From: an uncultured Collinsella sp. | Lineage (GTDB): Bacteria; Actinomycetota; Coriobacteriia; Coriobacteriales; Coriobacteriaceae | Assembly: GCA_900540845.1 (NCBI GenBank) | Contig: UQHS01000005.1 | Span: 42,511-106,510, forward strand | Reading direction: 5' to 3' | DNA length: 64,000 bases | Part shown: positions 51,297 through 59,334 of the stretch, one piece after another | How positions within the stretch are numbered: the stretch's first letter is position 1 | Layout: each line of letters starts with the position of its first letter | Notes under the pieces: model-generated | Database searches by the model: none | The model's input: only the letters and a program-made list of their open reading frames with translations | Told to the model about the DNA's origin: nothing | Program-made: the position numbers and the translations under genes

Positions 51297-52223
51297 ATGC
51301 CAATCACCTATACAAAAAAGAACAAGACGTTTACCCTGCCCGCGCCCATCGCGCCGCTGTTCGACACACATGCCCACCTGCGGTCGTTTTGGGGCGAGGA
51401 CAAAGGCGCTCGCGACGTTCTCGTTCGTGCGTACGAGGCGGGCGTCAGATCGATGGTGACGATCTATGATCCCATCGCCGACCTGAGCGAGGAGACGCCA
51501 GATGCGCCTGCGTTTTCGCGCTGGCTTGGCGGGGTTTGCGCCGAGGCGCTGGCCCAAGGCGCCCCGTTGTCCGTGTCATACGTGGTTGGCGTGCACCCGT
51601 ATGGTGCTCCCGACTATACCGATGCGCTTCATCGGGATATCGAGGCCGCGTTGAATGACCCGCTGTGTGTTGGCGTGGGCGAAATTGGTCTCGACTATCA
51701 TTTCGACGCCGACGACAACATCGAGGCCGCTCCGCACGAGATGCAGATGGAGGTCATGGCTCGACAGCTGGAGCTTGCCGTTCGTCACAATGTGCCCGTT
51801 GAGCTGCATCTTCGCAACGATATCGGGGACGAGTCGCGCGAGGCGCACGCCGATGCCGCCCGCGTGCTCGAGCAGGTGGGCGTACCAGCAGCGGGGTGCG
51901 TGCTCCATTGTTTTGGCGAGGACCGTGCCACGATGGAGCGCTTCGTCGGCCTCGGGTGCCATATCGCGTTTGGTGGAGCAGCGACCTTCAAGCGCAATGA
52001 GGGTGTGCGCGAGGCGTTTGCCGCGTGCCCGCTCGATCGGCTGCTGCTCGAGACGGATTGCCCCTATATGGCTCCCGAGCCCATCCGCGGCCTGGAGTGC
52101 GAGCCCGCCATGATTGCACAAACGGCCGATGTGCTGGCCTACGATCGCTCGGATCGCACCGGCGAGCTGCCGATGGGAATTGTTCAAGCGATATGGGACA
52201 ACTCGGTCGCGTTGTTTGGGTAG
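51297..52223 (+). CDS. TatD-family metal-dependent DNase
   Basis: Metal-dependent hydrolase with a TIM barrel. The 308 residues carry the DTHAHL metal motif, GVHPYG, GVGEIGLDYHFD, the VELHLRN helix, LHCFGEDRAT and LLLETDCPYMAPEPIRG. TatD proteins act as nucleases in DNA repair and peroxide tolerance. The ATG at 51297 has only a weak GGAA site; a frame from 51216 is not supported. Confidence 0.88.
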   Translation: MPITYTKKNKTFTLPAPIAPLFDTHAHLRSFWGEDKGARDVLVRAYEAGVRSMVTIYDPIADLSEETPDAPAFSRWLGGVCAEALAQGAPLSVSYVVGVHPYGAPDYTDALHRDIEAALNDPLCVGVGEIGLDYHFDADDNIEAAPHEMQMEVMARQLELAVRHNVPVELHLRNDIGDESREAHADAARVLEQVGVPAAGCVLHCFGEDRATMERFVGLGCHIAFGGAATFKRNEGVREAFAACPLDRLLLETDCPYMAPEPIRGLECEPAMIAQTADVLAYDRSDRTGELPMGIVQAIWDNSVALFG

Positions 52224-52267
52224 AAGGTCAAACAGCAGATGACGATGACCATGCAAGGAGTGTTGTG

Positions 52268-52633
52268 GTGAGCAAGAAGAAGAGCAAGATGTCCGAGGAG
52301 GCCCGTGCCGAGCGAGCGGAGGAAGACGCGCGCGCGATGGAGGCGGCTCGCGAGCTCCGCGCCCGTCGTGAGGCGGCGCAGGGGCCGGCGCCCATCGACA
52401 ACGCGCTCCATCGTGAGCTACCGCTTGCCAAGGTCGCCTATGGGCTGCTCGCCGCGACTGTGCTCGCGTATTGCGTCTCGCGCCTTGGTGTCTACCTGGG
52501 AAGCTCGCAGCTGGAAATGGTCGCGAGCATTGCCACGACGTTGCTGTTCCTCGTGACGTTCGTAACGTGGTTCATCTCGCGCCATCAGGCAAAAAAGCTT
52601 ACCAGCGAACGTGAGGAAGCGGCCGAGGAATAG
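52268..52633 (+). CDS. Small membrane protein, two spans
   Basis: A 121-residue protein: a charged, Glu/Arg/Ala-rich N terminus predicted as a long helix (MSEEARAERAEEDARAMEAA), then two hydrophobic spans (ending ATTLLFLVTFVTWFISRH) and a short tail. GTG 52268 follows AAGGAG. It lies 44 bases after tatD. No family recognised. Confidence 0.7.
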   Translation: MSKKKSKMSEEARAERAEEDARAMEAARELRARREAAQGPAPIDNALHRELPLAKVAYGLLAATVLAYCVSRLGVYLGSSQLEMVASIATTLLFLVTFVTWFISRHQAKKLTSEREEAAEE

Positions 52634-52638
52634 ACGAT

Positions 52639-52683
52639 ACGTGTCGCGCGGCGTGAAGAGAAACCCTGCTCGCCGCGACACGT
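52639..52683. terminator. Hairpin between convergent genes
   Basis: ACGTGTCGCG (52639-52648) pairs with CGCGACACGT (52674-52683) with a further GC-rich extension. No U-tract; probably a bidirectional structural terminator for the small membrane gene and dacA. Confidence 0.55.
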
Positions 52684-52692
52684 GCTTGCCGT

Positions 52693-54087
52693 CTACGCGG
52701 CTCCCCAGGCATCCAGCTTGAGGACGTTGGGGGCTTCGTTGAAGGTGATCGTTTCGGCTGTGAGCGGTTCGCCCTTGAATCGGCGCACCAAACGGTCGAA
52801 CTGAACCAAGAGCCACTCGAGCGGATTGGGCGCCGCGACGGATTCCGCCGCCACCAGTTCCGCTTGGGCGACCGTGGCATTTTGCTGCTGGAACGAGATG
52901 GAGCCCACAGTTGCCCCCTGCTCGACCGCGCCGCTAAGCTCGTCGTAAGAGATCGTCTGCTCAAGCTCGCCGCCCAGGCTGAACACGCTGAAGGTCGCCT
53001 CGGGGTCTTTGATCGTGACGGCGGCGGTTCGGTCGCACCAGGCGGAGCACGCGGCCTCGCCAACCAGTGGCACGCCGTTGCGCACGACCGGCGTGTTGAT
53101 AATGGGCACCTCGACGATATGGCTGTAGTACCAATTGGTGAGTGCAAGGGTGTCCGCAAAGCGCGCGTCGTTGTCCTGTGCGCCAAACACCGCCACGTAG
53201 ACCTCGCCGCCGTTCTCGCGCGTGAACGCTCCCACAAAGCAATTCCCCGCCTCAAAGGTGGTGCCCGTTTTGCCGCCGATATTGCCGTCTTGCCCCTGAA
53301 TTTGGTTGCGCACGGTCAACGGCAGCGTGCGCGATGAGCCGTCCGCCGAGGTCACGGTGATCGAGGTCCGGTCACTGTTGTCGATGGCGCGAAAGTCCTC
53401 GTTTTTCATGGCAGCGGCATATACCGTGGTGATATCGCGTGTGGTGGAGTGCAGATCGCCCGCCCATGCGTCGAAGTCGAGGCCATGGGGGTTTTCGAAC
53501 ACGGTGTTGGCGCACCCGAGCTCAGCGGCCTTGTCGTTCATCGCCTTGATGAACGTTGCGTAAGGGTCGTTGGTTGTGGGGTCGATCTTGGAACCTGCGG
53601 CGATGGCGATTGCCGTCGCCGCGTCGTTGCCGCTCATGACCATGAGTCCCGTGAGCGCGTCCTCCATGGTGAGGGTGTCGCCCTCCAGGAGGCCCAAGCT
53701 GGATTCACCCACCGTCGCGGCGACATGGTCGACCGTGACGGTGTCCAAAAGGTTGCAGTTTTCGAGCGCCACGAGCGCCGTCATGACCTTGGTGACCGAG
53801 GCGACCTTGATTGCTTCGTCCGCGCTGCGCTCGTAGTAGGCCGTGCCGTCCTGGCTCAAAACCATGGCGTGAGGAGCGGAGATGTCGGGAAGCTCGCCGG
53901 CGTCGATGCCGCGCGCATCGGCCGATGCACCGAGGATGATGTCGCTGGTGAGCGCCTGCGCAAAGGAGGTGGACGGATAGGCGGCGAACATGAGGGCAAA
54001 GGCCATGAACGCGCAGCACATTGCCGGTATCTGACGCCTTGCTTGCGTCGAGCCGGGGCGGGTGATCTTTCGTGAAAGGTGGGGCAC
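52693..54087 (-). CDS. dacA: Serine-type D-alanyl-D-alanine carboxypeptidase (PBP5/DacA type)
   Basis: Trims the terminal D-Ala of peptidoglycan stem peptides outside the membrane. The 464 residues have a signal peptide (MCCAFMAFALMFAAYPSTSFA), the catalytic SVTK (SxxK) motif, the SGN motif in MSGNDAAT, and KTG in GKTGTTFEAGN. The C terminus (~60 residues beyond the PBP5 beta domain) holds a membrane-anchor-like helix, PLEWLLVQFDRLVRRF, and a tail. Start GTG 54087 has GGAG six bases upstream; the frame continues to TTG 54099. It is divergent from the response-regulator gene. Confidence 0.9.
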   Translation of the reverse strand: MPHLSRKITRPGSTQARRQIPAMCCAFMAFALMFAAYPSTSFAQALTSDIILGASADARGIDAGELPDISAPHAMVLSQDGTAYYERSADEAIKVASVTKVMTALVALENCNLLDTVTVDHVAATVGESSLGLLEGDTLTMEDALTGLMVMSGNDAATAIAIAAGSKIDPTTNDPYATFIKAMNDKAAELGCANTVFENPHGLDFDAWAGDLHSTTRDITTVYAAAMKNEDFRAIDNSDRTSITVTSADGSSRTLPLTVRNQIQGQDGNIGGKTGTTFEAGNCFVGAFTRENGGEVYVAVFGAQDNDARFADTLALTNWYYSHIVEVPIINTPVVRNGVPLVGEAACSAWCDRTAAVTIKDPEATFSVFSLGGELEQTISYDELSGAVEQGATVGSISFQQQNATVAQAELVAAESVAAPNPLEWLLVQFDRLVRRFKGEPLTAETITFNEAPNVLKLDAWGAA

Positions 54088-54230
54088 GACGATCTCCAAA
54101 TACCAAGGAAAGGGGACTCATTTGAATTGCTCTCATGAGTATATCTTTTACAGCCCCGGTGGTGCGATGCGATGATGCGGCGGAGCGGTCGAAATGCGGT
54201 GGTGCGCTGCGCTCGCGTCGCCATTGCGAA

Positions 54231-54246
54231 CTTAAGCCTCGCTTAA
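54231..54246 (+). promoter_or_regulatory. Direct-repeat box upstream of response regulator
   Basis: CTTAA at 54231-54235 and again at 54242-54246, 11 bp apart on the same face, within CTTAAGCCTCGCTTAAAG. This is the spacing OmpR/PhoB-type regulators bind. It lies 68 bases before the regulator start and about 145 bp from dacA, in the shared divergent gap. Confidence 0.4.
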
Positions 54247-54313
54247 AGTGCAACGCCCCCTGCCGCAGATCGCCGACCTCGTCCATAATGGGAACGTACG
54301 AAAGGAGCAGTCT

Positions 54314-55027
54314 GTGGATACGCCGCGCATCCTCGTTGTTGACGACGAGAAAACCATTACCGATCTCGTGGGTATTTACCTGCGGAATGAGGGATTTGAT
54401 GTCACGCTGGCATACACCGGCGCCGACGCCGCCCGTCTCATCCTCGAGCGGGAGTTTGACCTCGCGGTGCTCGACATCATGCTTCCCGATGTCGATGGTT
54501 TCGAGCTGCTCCGAACCATTCGCACCGAGCGCACGTACCCGGTCATCATGCTCACGGCGCGCGACAGCCAGGCCGACAAGATCGAGGGGCTCACGCTGGG
54601 CGCCGACGATTATATGGTCAAGCCGTTTCGTCCGTTGGAGCTGGTGGCGCGCTGCAAGGCGCAGCTGCGCCGATACACGCGCTACGGCACGCGCGAGCAG
54701 GCGGGTACGGCCGAGGATGCGGGCCCGATCATCTCCTTTAACGGCCTGGAGATCAACAAGGACGCCCGCACGGTCAAGGTTGACGAGCGCGCCGTTCGGT
54801 GCACGCCGTTGGAATACTCCATCCTGCTGTATCTTGCCGAGCACCGCGGCAGCGTGGTGCCGGTCGAGGAACTGTTCCGCGCGGTGTGGGACGAGGAGTT
54901 CATGGCGGGCTCCAATAACACCGTGATGGTGCACATCCGCCACCTGCGCGAGAAGCTGGGCGACGACGCACAGAACCCGCGTTTCATTCGGAATATCTGG
55001 GGCGTCGGTTACACCATCGAGAAGTAG
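54314..55027 (+). CDS. OmpR/PhoB-type response regulator
   Basis: Two-domain transcription factor, 237 residues. The receiver domain shows VVDDEKTITDLV, the phospho-acceptor Asp in AVLDIMLPDVDGFELL, the Thr/Lys motif in MLTARDS and MVKPFRP. The winged-helix DNA-binding domain runs from FNGLEIN to GVGYTIEK. The closest family is VanR/PhoP-like. No histidine kinase gene follows, so it is orphan here. The divergent DD-carboxypeptidase gene makes cell-wall stress a plausible topic. GTG 54314 with AAAGGAG is the start. Confidence 0.9.
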   Translation: MDTPRILVVDDEKTITDLVGIYLRNEGFDVTLAYTGADAARLILEREFDLAVLDIMLPDVDGFELLRTIRTERTYPVIMLTARDSQADKIEGLTLGADDYMVKPFRPLELVARCKAQLRRYTRYGTREQAGTAEDAGPIISFNGLEINKDARTVKVDERAVRCTPLEYSILLYLAEHRGSVVPVEELFRAVWDEEFMAGSNNTVMVHIRHLREKLGDDAQNPRFIRNIWGVGYTIEK

Positions 55028-55151
55028 CGGGCAGAAGCGGGTGTTTTAGCCTTTATGCAGAGAGGTGTTGCACCGACGCCGGGATGCTCGTGCAGCTCGG
55101 TATGGTTTACTGACCTGCTAGCATATACAGGAATTGTCTCGTATCGCCCCC

Positions 55152-55502
55152 TTACCCGATTCGCCAGCCTTTTACGGTTGTTTGCATGATGTCGAGAATA
55201 TCGCGACGAATGTTAGGCGGGCATGAGCGGAATAATTTAACCGCAGTGAGCTCTTCATGCGAGAGCGCCTCGTAGCGCTCCGGGAGCTCTTCGGAGGGCT
55301 CGACGTATCCAAGGATGTCGTTGGGCGTGCAGCACAGGCGGTCGGCAAGCGCGATGATGCGCTGTGCGCCGAGCTCGATGCGCCCGCTTTCCCATGAACT
55401 GTAGGTGGCCTTGCTTACGCCAAGGTCATAGGCGATTTCTGTCTGCGTTAAGCCGCGCGCTTGGCGAAGCTGTGCGAGTTTAGTTTTGTTTCGCTCAATC
55501 AT
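55152..55502 (-). CDS. XRE-family transcriptional regulator
   Basis: A 116-residue DNA-binding protein with a Cro/CI-type HTH near residues 10-60: LAQLRQARGLTQTEIAYDLGVSKATYSSWE (written here in parts: LTQTEIAYDLGVSKATYSSW). The C-terminal half is short and acidic with KLFRSCPPNIRRDILDIM. It is divergent from the LoaP operon across a 333-base AT-rich gap containing the short palindrome ACTAATAGT near 55561, a possible operator. It may control the polysaccharide locus. Confidence 0.85.
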   Translation of the reverse strand: MIERNKTKLAQLRQARGLTQTEIAYDLGVSKATYSSWESGRIELGAQRIIALADRLCCTPNDILGYVEPSEELPERYEALSHEELTAVKLFRSCPPNIRRDILDIMQTTVKGWRIG

Positions 55503-55732
55503 CTACCACCTCAACAGTTAGCGTTGAGAAATAAGGTGGCAGGCTTTGTGAGTGGATTTTACTAATAGTAGAAATTAAGTTTCGTTTAGATAAATATGTC
55601 TAGTCATAGTAAACTTCAGATACTCAGACGCGGCGGGGGTTTGATTAGTCCCCTTCGTGCCTGATGGAGTCGCAGTGAGCGGCTCGTTGTTCATACCCGC
55701 TTGTCGACGTGGTGCCAAGAGCAGACCTCGAT

Positions 55733-55807
55733 GGGCTGGGGAATGCATAGAGACTCAAAAACCGGCCGCAAGGCCGGTTGGCGTAGCCATCGAAATGCTC
55801 CCAGCCC
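55733..55807 (+). promoter_or_regulatory. Structured RNA leader of the LoaP/polysaccharide operon
   Basis: GGGCTGGG (55733-55740) pairs with CCCAGCCC (55800-55807) and encloses a very strong hairpin AACCGGCC-GCAA-GGCCGGTT (55760-55779) with a GNRA tetraloop. It ends 29 bases before the loaP start. LoaP antiterminators bind a leader RNA hairpin, so this is a candidate target; I infer this only from position and structure. Confidence 0.6.
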
Positions 55808-55835
55808 GCTCGATAGGAATGTTCTAAAGGTGGTG

Positions 55836-56414
55836 ATGCACGTGAAGTGGTATGTGATTCAGGTCATGAAGGGCCGCGAGGACAATATGGCCTCGCTTAT
55901 TGGGCGCGTGGTGCCCAAGGCCCTGCTGCAAGAAGTGTTTTCACCTAAATACGAGACCGAGATCAAGGTCCGTGGTCGTTGGGTTCCCGTGCAAAAGACG
56001 CTGCTGCCGGGCTACCTCATCGCAATCACGAGCGATCCCGAGGGGCTTGAGGCAATGCTGAGCGACATGCCCGAGTTCGCTCGCCTGCTGGCTCAGGGCA
56101 ATGAATTTGTGCCCCTGGCTCCTGCCGAAGTCGAGGTGATAGGGTCGTTTACCGCTCCTGGCAAACGCGTAGTGCCCATGAGCATCGGTGTAAAAGACGG
56201 CGACCGCGTGGTGATTACCGCAGGCCCGCTGGTTGGCCACGAAGCCATGGTCAAGGAGATCTGGCGTCGTAAGAGCATTGCGATTCTCGAGGTCAACATG
56301 TGTGGTCGCGTGGTGACCACACGCGTTGGCCTGGGCGTTCTTACCAAGGAGAAGTGGCTCATGCGAGATATGGGCATCGAGCCTGTCGATGCTTCAGAAA
56401 AAGGTGTCGCGTGA
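55836..56414 (+). CDS. loaP: LoaP-type NusG paralogue (transcription antiterminator)
   Basis: Specialised NusG that couples to RNA polymerase to read through terminators in a long polysaccharide operon. The 192 residues have the NusG N-terminal fold (KWYVIQVMKGREDNMASLI), KTLLPGYLIAIT, then a C-terminal KOW segment (VKDGDRVVITAGPLVGHEAM). ATG 55836 has AAAGG five bases upstream. It is the first gene of the surface-glycan locus, which fits the known habit of LoaP to lie at the head of such clusters. Confidence 0.85.
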   Translation: MHVKWYVIQVMKGREDNMASLIGRVVPKALLQEVFSPKYETEIKVRGRWVPVQKTLLPGYLIAITSDPEGLEAMLSDMPEFARLLAQGNEFVPLAPAEVEVIGSFTAPGKRVVPMSIGVKDGDRVVITAGPLVGHEAMVKEIWRRKSIAILEVNMCGRVVTTRVGLGVLTKEKWLMRDMGIEPVDASEKGVA

Positions 56415-56418
56415 TTCA

Positions 56419-56427
56419 GGGGGGGGG
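56419..56427 (+). repeat. Nine-G homopolymer tract
   Basis: Nine G residues in a row, five bases after the loaP stop. If the sugar-transferase gene used an upstream start (ATG 56392 is in frame) the tract would be coding; with the preferred start at 56473 it lies in the leader. Such tracts are typical slippage sites for phase variation. Confidence 0.8.
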
Positions 56428-56472
56428 TCTTCCCTCAATGCGGATAAGAAGCTTAGGGAAGGCGAAAGCTTG

Positions 56473-57249
56473 ATGCGCGGCCAGGTCGGTTTTGAGAAGA
56501 CCGATGAGGCGCGTTTGCAGATGGAATCTATCGACGCTGTTTATTTGGATGCAGTGGAGAAGATTCGATTTAAGCGCGGGGAGTTCCGCTGCCCGCCACC
56601 AGACGATACCGTGCCTGCTCCCAGGCCGGGAGGTGCGGGCTACCGCTTCCTAAAGCGGGCGTTCGACGTGTGCTTCTCGGCGGGCGTCTGCGCCGTGCTG
56701 GCTATCCCGGTGGCAGCGTTGTGCGCCGCGATCTGCATCGACAGCCCCGGCGCGCCCTTCTTCCGCCAGGAGCGCGTGGGCAGGGGAGGCAGGAGGATCT
56801 ACATCTGGAAGCTGCGCAGCATGGTCCCCGACGCGCACTCCAACCCCGGGCGCTACATGACGACCGAGCAGCTCGAGACTTGGAGGCGCGAGCAGAAGCT
56901 CGACGACGACCCGCGCGTGACGCGCGTGGGTCGCCTCCTGCGCCGGACGAGCCTGGACGAGCTGCCGCAGTTCATCAACGTGCTCACGGGCGACCTGTCC
57001 GTGATCGGCCCCAGGCCCGTGACGCTCGAGGAGACATACGAGTTCGGCAACGGGCGAGACGAGTTCCTCTCCTGCAGGCCCGGCATCACCGGCTGGTGGC
57101 AGGTGACCGAGCGCAACGACGCCACGTGGGAGAACGGGCGCAGGCAGCTGCTCGAGATCTTCTACGTGCGCCACGCGAGCCTGGCGCTCGACCTGCGGAT
57201 CTTCGTGCGCACGTTTAAAACTATGTTTGTTGAGAGGTCGGGGAAATGA
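56473..57249 (+). CDS. Undecaprenyl-phosphate sugar-1-phosphate transferase (initiating)
   Basis: Membrane enzyme that loads the first sugar-1-phosphate onto the lipid carrier. The 258-residue product is the short form: an N-terminal ~65-residue soluble lead, one membrane helix (VCFSAGVCAVLAIPVAALCA), and the catalytic bacterial sugar-transferase domain with GAPFFRQERVGRGGRRIYIW, KLRSM, RTSLDELPQFINVLTGDLSV and GPRP. ATG 56473 follows GGGAAGGCGA. GC content is high here, unlike the next genes. The sugar is not predictable. Confidence 0.88.
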   Translation: MRGQVGFEKTDEARLQMESIDAVYLDAVEKIRFKRGEFRCPPPDDTVPAPRPGGAGYRFLKRAFDVCFSAGVCAVLAIPVAALCAAICIDSPGAPFFRQERVGRGGRRIYIWKLRSMVPDAHSNPGRYMTTEQLETWRREQKLDDDPRVTRVGRLLRRTSLDELPQFINVLTGDLSVIGPRPVTLEETYEFGNGRDEFLSCRPGITGWWQVTERNDATWENGRRQLLEIFYVRHASLALDLRIFVRTFKTMFVERSGK

Positions 57250-58019
57250 CGGGTTGTTTGCCTTTGGTCTCGGTGATCATTCCTTGTTTTAATAGCGAAA
57301 AACACATCGTTGAAACTGTGAGAAGCGTTCAGGCACAGACCTTTAAGGATTTGGAAATCCTGGTAGTGGATGACTGCTCTTCAGATGAAAGCGGGATATT
57401 AGTTCGAGATCTTGCGGAAAGTGACAACCGGATACGCCTTCTTTTCCAAGATGAGAATAAAGGCGTTGCCGCTGCCCGCAATCGCGCTCTGGCGGAATCA
57501 AGAGGCAGGTACATTGCGTATCTAGATTCCGATGATCTTTGGATGCAGGGAAAGCTGAGAAGACAATTAGATTTTATGGCAGAGAATCGAATCGGGGCGT
57601 GCTTCACCTCATATGAAACGATTGAAGAGGATGGAGCGTACCGAAACACAGTCCATGTGCCATCGGTCATTACCTATGACGAGTTTCTTAAAAATACAAT
57701 TACTTGTAGCCATACCCTGGTGTTTGATACGGAGCTCGTAGATAAGAAGCTTCTTGTTATGCCCGACATCAGAAGAGGCCAGGATTTTGCAACCTGGCTG
57801 TGCATTTTGAGGTCCGGGCATCGGATATACGGCTTGGACGAGCCGCTTGCAAAATACAGGAAGTGCTCGGGCTCCCTGTCGAGTGACCCGATCAAATCGG
57901 TTAAGCGAACTTGGAACATCTATAGGAATGTCGAACATTTGCCGTTCCTTTATTCGGTTTATTGCCAATTTTGGCAGTTATACCATGCTGCGCTGAAGAG
58001 AATGGGAGAAAAGCAGTGA
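57246..58019 (+). CDS. Glycosyltransferase family 2
   Basis: A 257-residue GT-A enzyme: VSVIIPCFNSEKHIVETVRS, the nucleotide-binding VVDDCSSDES, and the metal-binding DxD in AYLDSDDLW. It starts on a 4-base overlap with the sugar transferase. GC content drops here. Donor and acceptor are unknown; it probably extends the lipid-linked repeat unit. Confidence 0.88.
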   Translation: MTGCLPLVSVIIPCFNSEKHIVETVRSVQAQTFKDLEILVVDDCSSDESGILVRDLAESDNRIRLLFQDENKGVAAARNRALAESRGRYIAYLDSDDLWMQGKLRRQLDFMAENRIGACFTSYETIEEDGAYRNTVHVPSVITYDEFLKNTITCSHTLVFDTELVDKKLLVMPDIRRGQDFATWLCILRSGHRIYGLDEPLAKYRKCSGSLSSDPIKSVKRTWNIYRNVEHLPFLYSVYCQFWQLYHAALKRMGEKQ

Positions 58020-59329
58020 GCATTTACAGAGAGCTAATTGAAGGAAAGACCAAGTTGTCTCTCGTTGGATTAGGGTATGTGGGCATGCCGATTGCCGTTG
58101 AGTTTGCAAAGCATGTCAATGTTGTCGGGTTTGATATCAACGAAGCAAAAGTCGAGCAGTATAAGTTGGGATGTGATCCGACTAACGAGGTTGGCGATAA
58201 GGCAATAGCCGAAACGACTGTCGAATTTACAAGCGATCCATCAGTGCTGGAAGAAGCACGTTTTCATATTGTCGCGGTTCCCACTCCGGTGAATCAGGAT
58301 AAGACACCGGATCTCTCACCCGTCATCGGTGCCTCTAGGACTCTTGGAAAGCACTTGATGCCTGGCTCAATTGTGGTATATGAGTCTACGGTTTATCCGG
58401 GTGTTACCGAGGACGTGTGTGTTCCTATTCTGGAGGAAGAATCTGGTTTGAGATGTGGTCGAGACTTTAAAGTCGGCTACAGCCCCGAGCGCATAAATCC
58501 TGGTGACAAGGTGCACACGCTCACCACCATTCGTAAAATTGTTTCGGGCATGGATGAGGAATCGCTCGATGAAATAAAGAGAATCTACGATATTGTCATT
58601 GAGGCGGGTACTTTTCCGGTATCTACAATCAAAACTGCTGAAGCAATAAAGGTCGTTGAGAACTCTCAGCGCGACATCAACATCGCTTTCATGAACGAGC
58701 TTGCGATGGTCTTTGACCGCATGGGCATCGATACATCTGAGGTCGTTGACGGCATGAACACGAAGTGGAATGCCCTTGGCTTCCGGCCTGGCCTCGTTGG
58801 CGGCCACTGCATCGGCGTCGATCCCTACTACTTTACCTATGAAGCGGAGAAACTCGGTTACCACAGCCAAATCATCCTCGCCGGCCGTAAGGTTAACGAC
58901 AGTATGGGTGAGTTTGTTGCGGATGCTGCTATTCGCCTGATGGTTCAGGCTGGGCTTGCTCCTGCGAAAGCTCGTGTTGGAGTTCTCGGCGTCACTTTCA
59001 AAGAGGATTGTCCTGATGTACGCAATTCAAAAGTTGAGGATATTCTTAAGCGGTTTACGCAATATGGTATCGAGCCAGTTGTTTGTGATCCGTGGGCGGA
59101 TGCACAAGATGCGAAACGTTCCTACAACGTTGATCTTATTCCAACGGAAGAGATGATCAAGCTCGATTGCTTGATTCTTGCCGTTGCGCACAAGCAGTTT
59201 AAGGAACTGCCCGTTGATGCGATCAAAGCGATGTTTGCAGAGGGAGCCGATTCCGAGAAAGTGCTTATTGATGTGAAGAGCATTCTCGATGCGCGGGAGT
59301 TTACCGGCTATCACTACTGGAGGCTGTAA
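58016..59329 (+). CDS. UDP-sugar dehydrogenase (UDP-ManNAc/GalNAc/Glc type)
   Basis: NAD-dependent oxidation of a nucleotide sugar to the uronate. The 437-residue chain starts at GTG 58016 (GGGAG upstream, 4-base overlap with the previous gene), has the Rossmann motif LVGLGYVGMPIAVEFA, VAVPTPVNQDKTPDLS, GYSPERINPG, and the catalytic Cys in GGHCIGVDPYY. The TPVN and GGHCIGVDPYY pattern favours the WbpA/TviB branch acting on UDP-N-acetylhexosamines, not UDP-glucose dehydrogenase, but this is inferred. Confidence 0.88.
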   Translation: MSIYRELIEGKTKLSLVGLGYVGMPIAVEFAKHVNVVGFDINEAKVEQYKLGCDPTNEVGDKAIAETTVEFTSDPSVLEEARFHIVAVPTPVNQDKTPDLSPVIGASRTLGKHLMPGSIVVYESTVYPGVTEDVCVPILEEESGLRCGRDFKVGYSPERINPGDKVHTLTTIRKIVSGMDEESLDEIKRIYDIVIEAGTFPVSTIKTAEAIKVVENSQRDINIAFMNELAMVFDRMGIDTSEVVDGMNTKWNALGFRPGLVGGHCIGVDPYYFTYEAEKLGYHSQIILAGRKVNDSMGEFVADAAIRLMVQAGLAPAKARVGVLGVTFKEDCPDVRNSKVEDILKRFTQYGIEPVVCDPWADAQDAKRSYNVDLIPTEEMIKLDCLILAVAHKQFKELPVDAIKAMFAEGADSEKVLIDVKSILDAREFTGYHYWRL

Positions 59330-59334
59330 TCAAA

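Noticed and set aside
48354..51557. 1067-residue minus-strand frame opposite metG and rsmA
   Set aside because: It spans two real genes, the metG terminator and element B, which shows it is only an open frame by composition.
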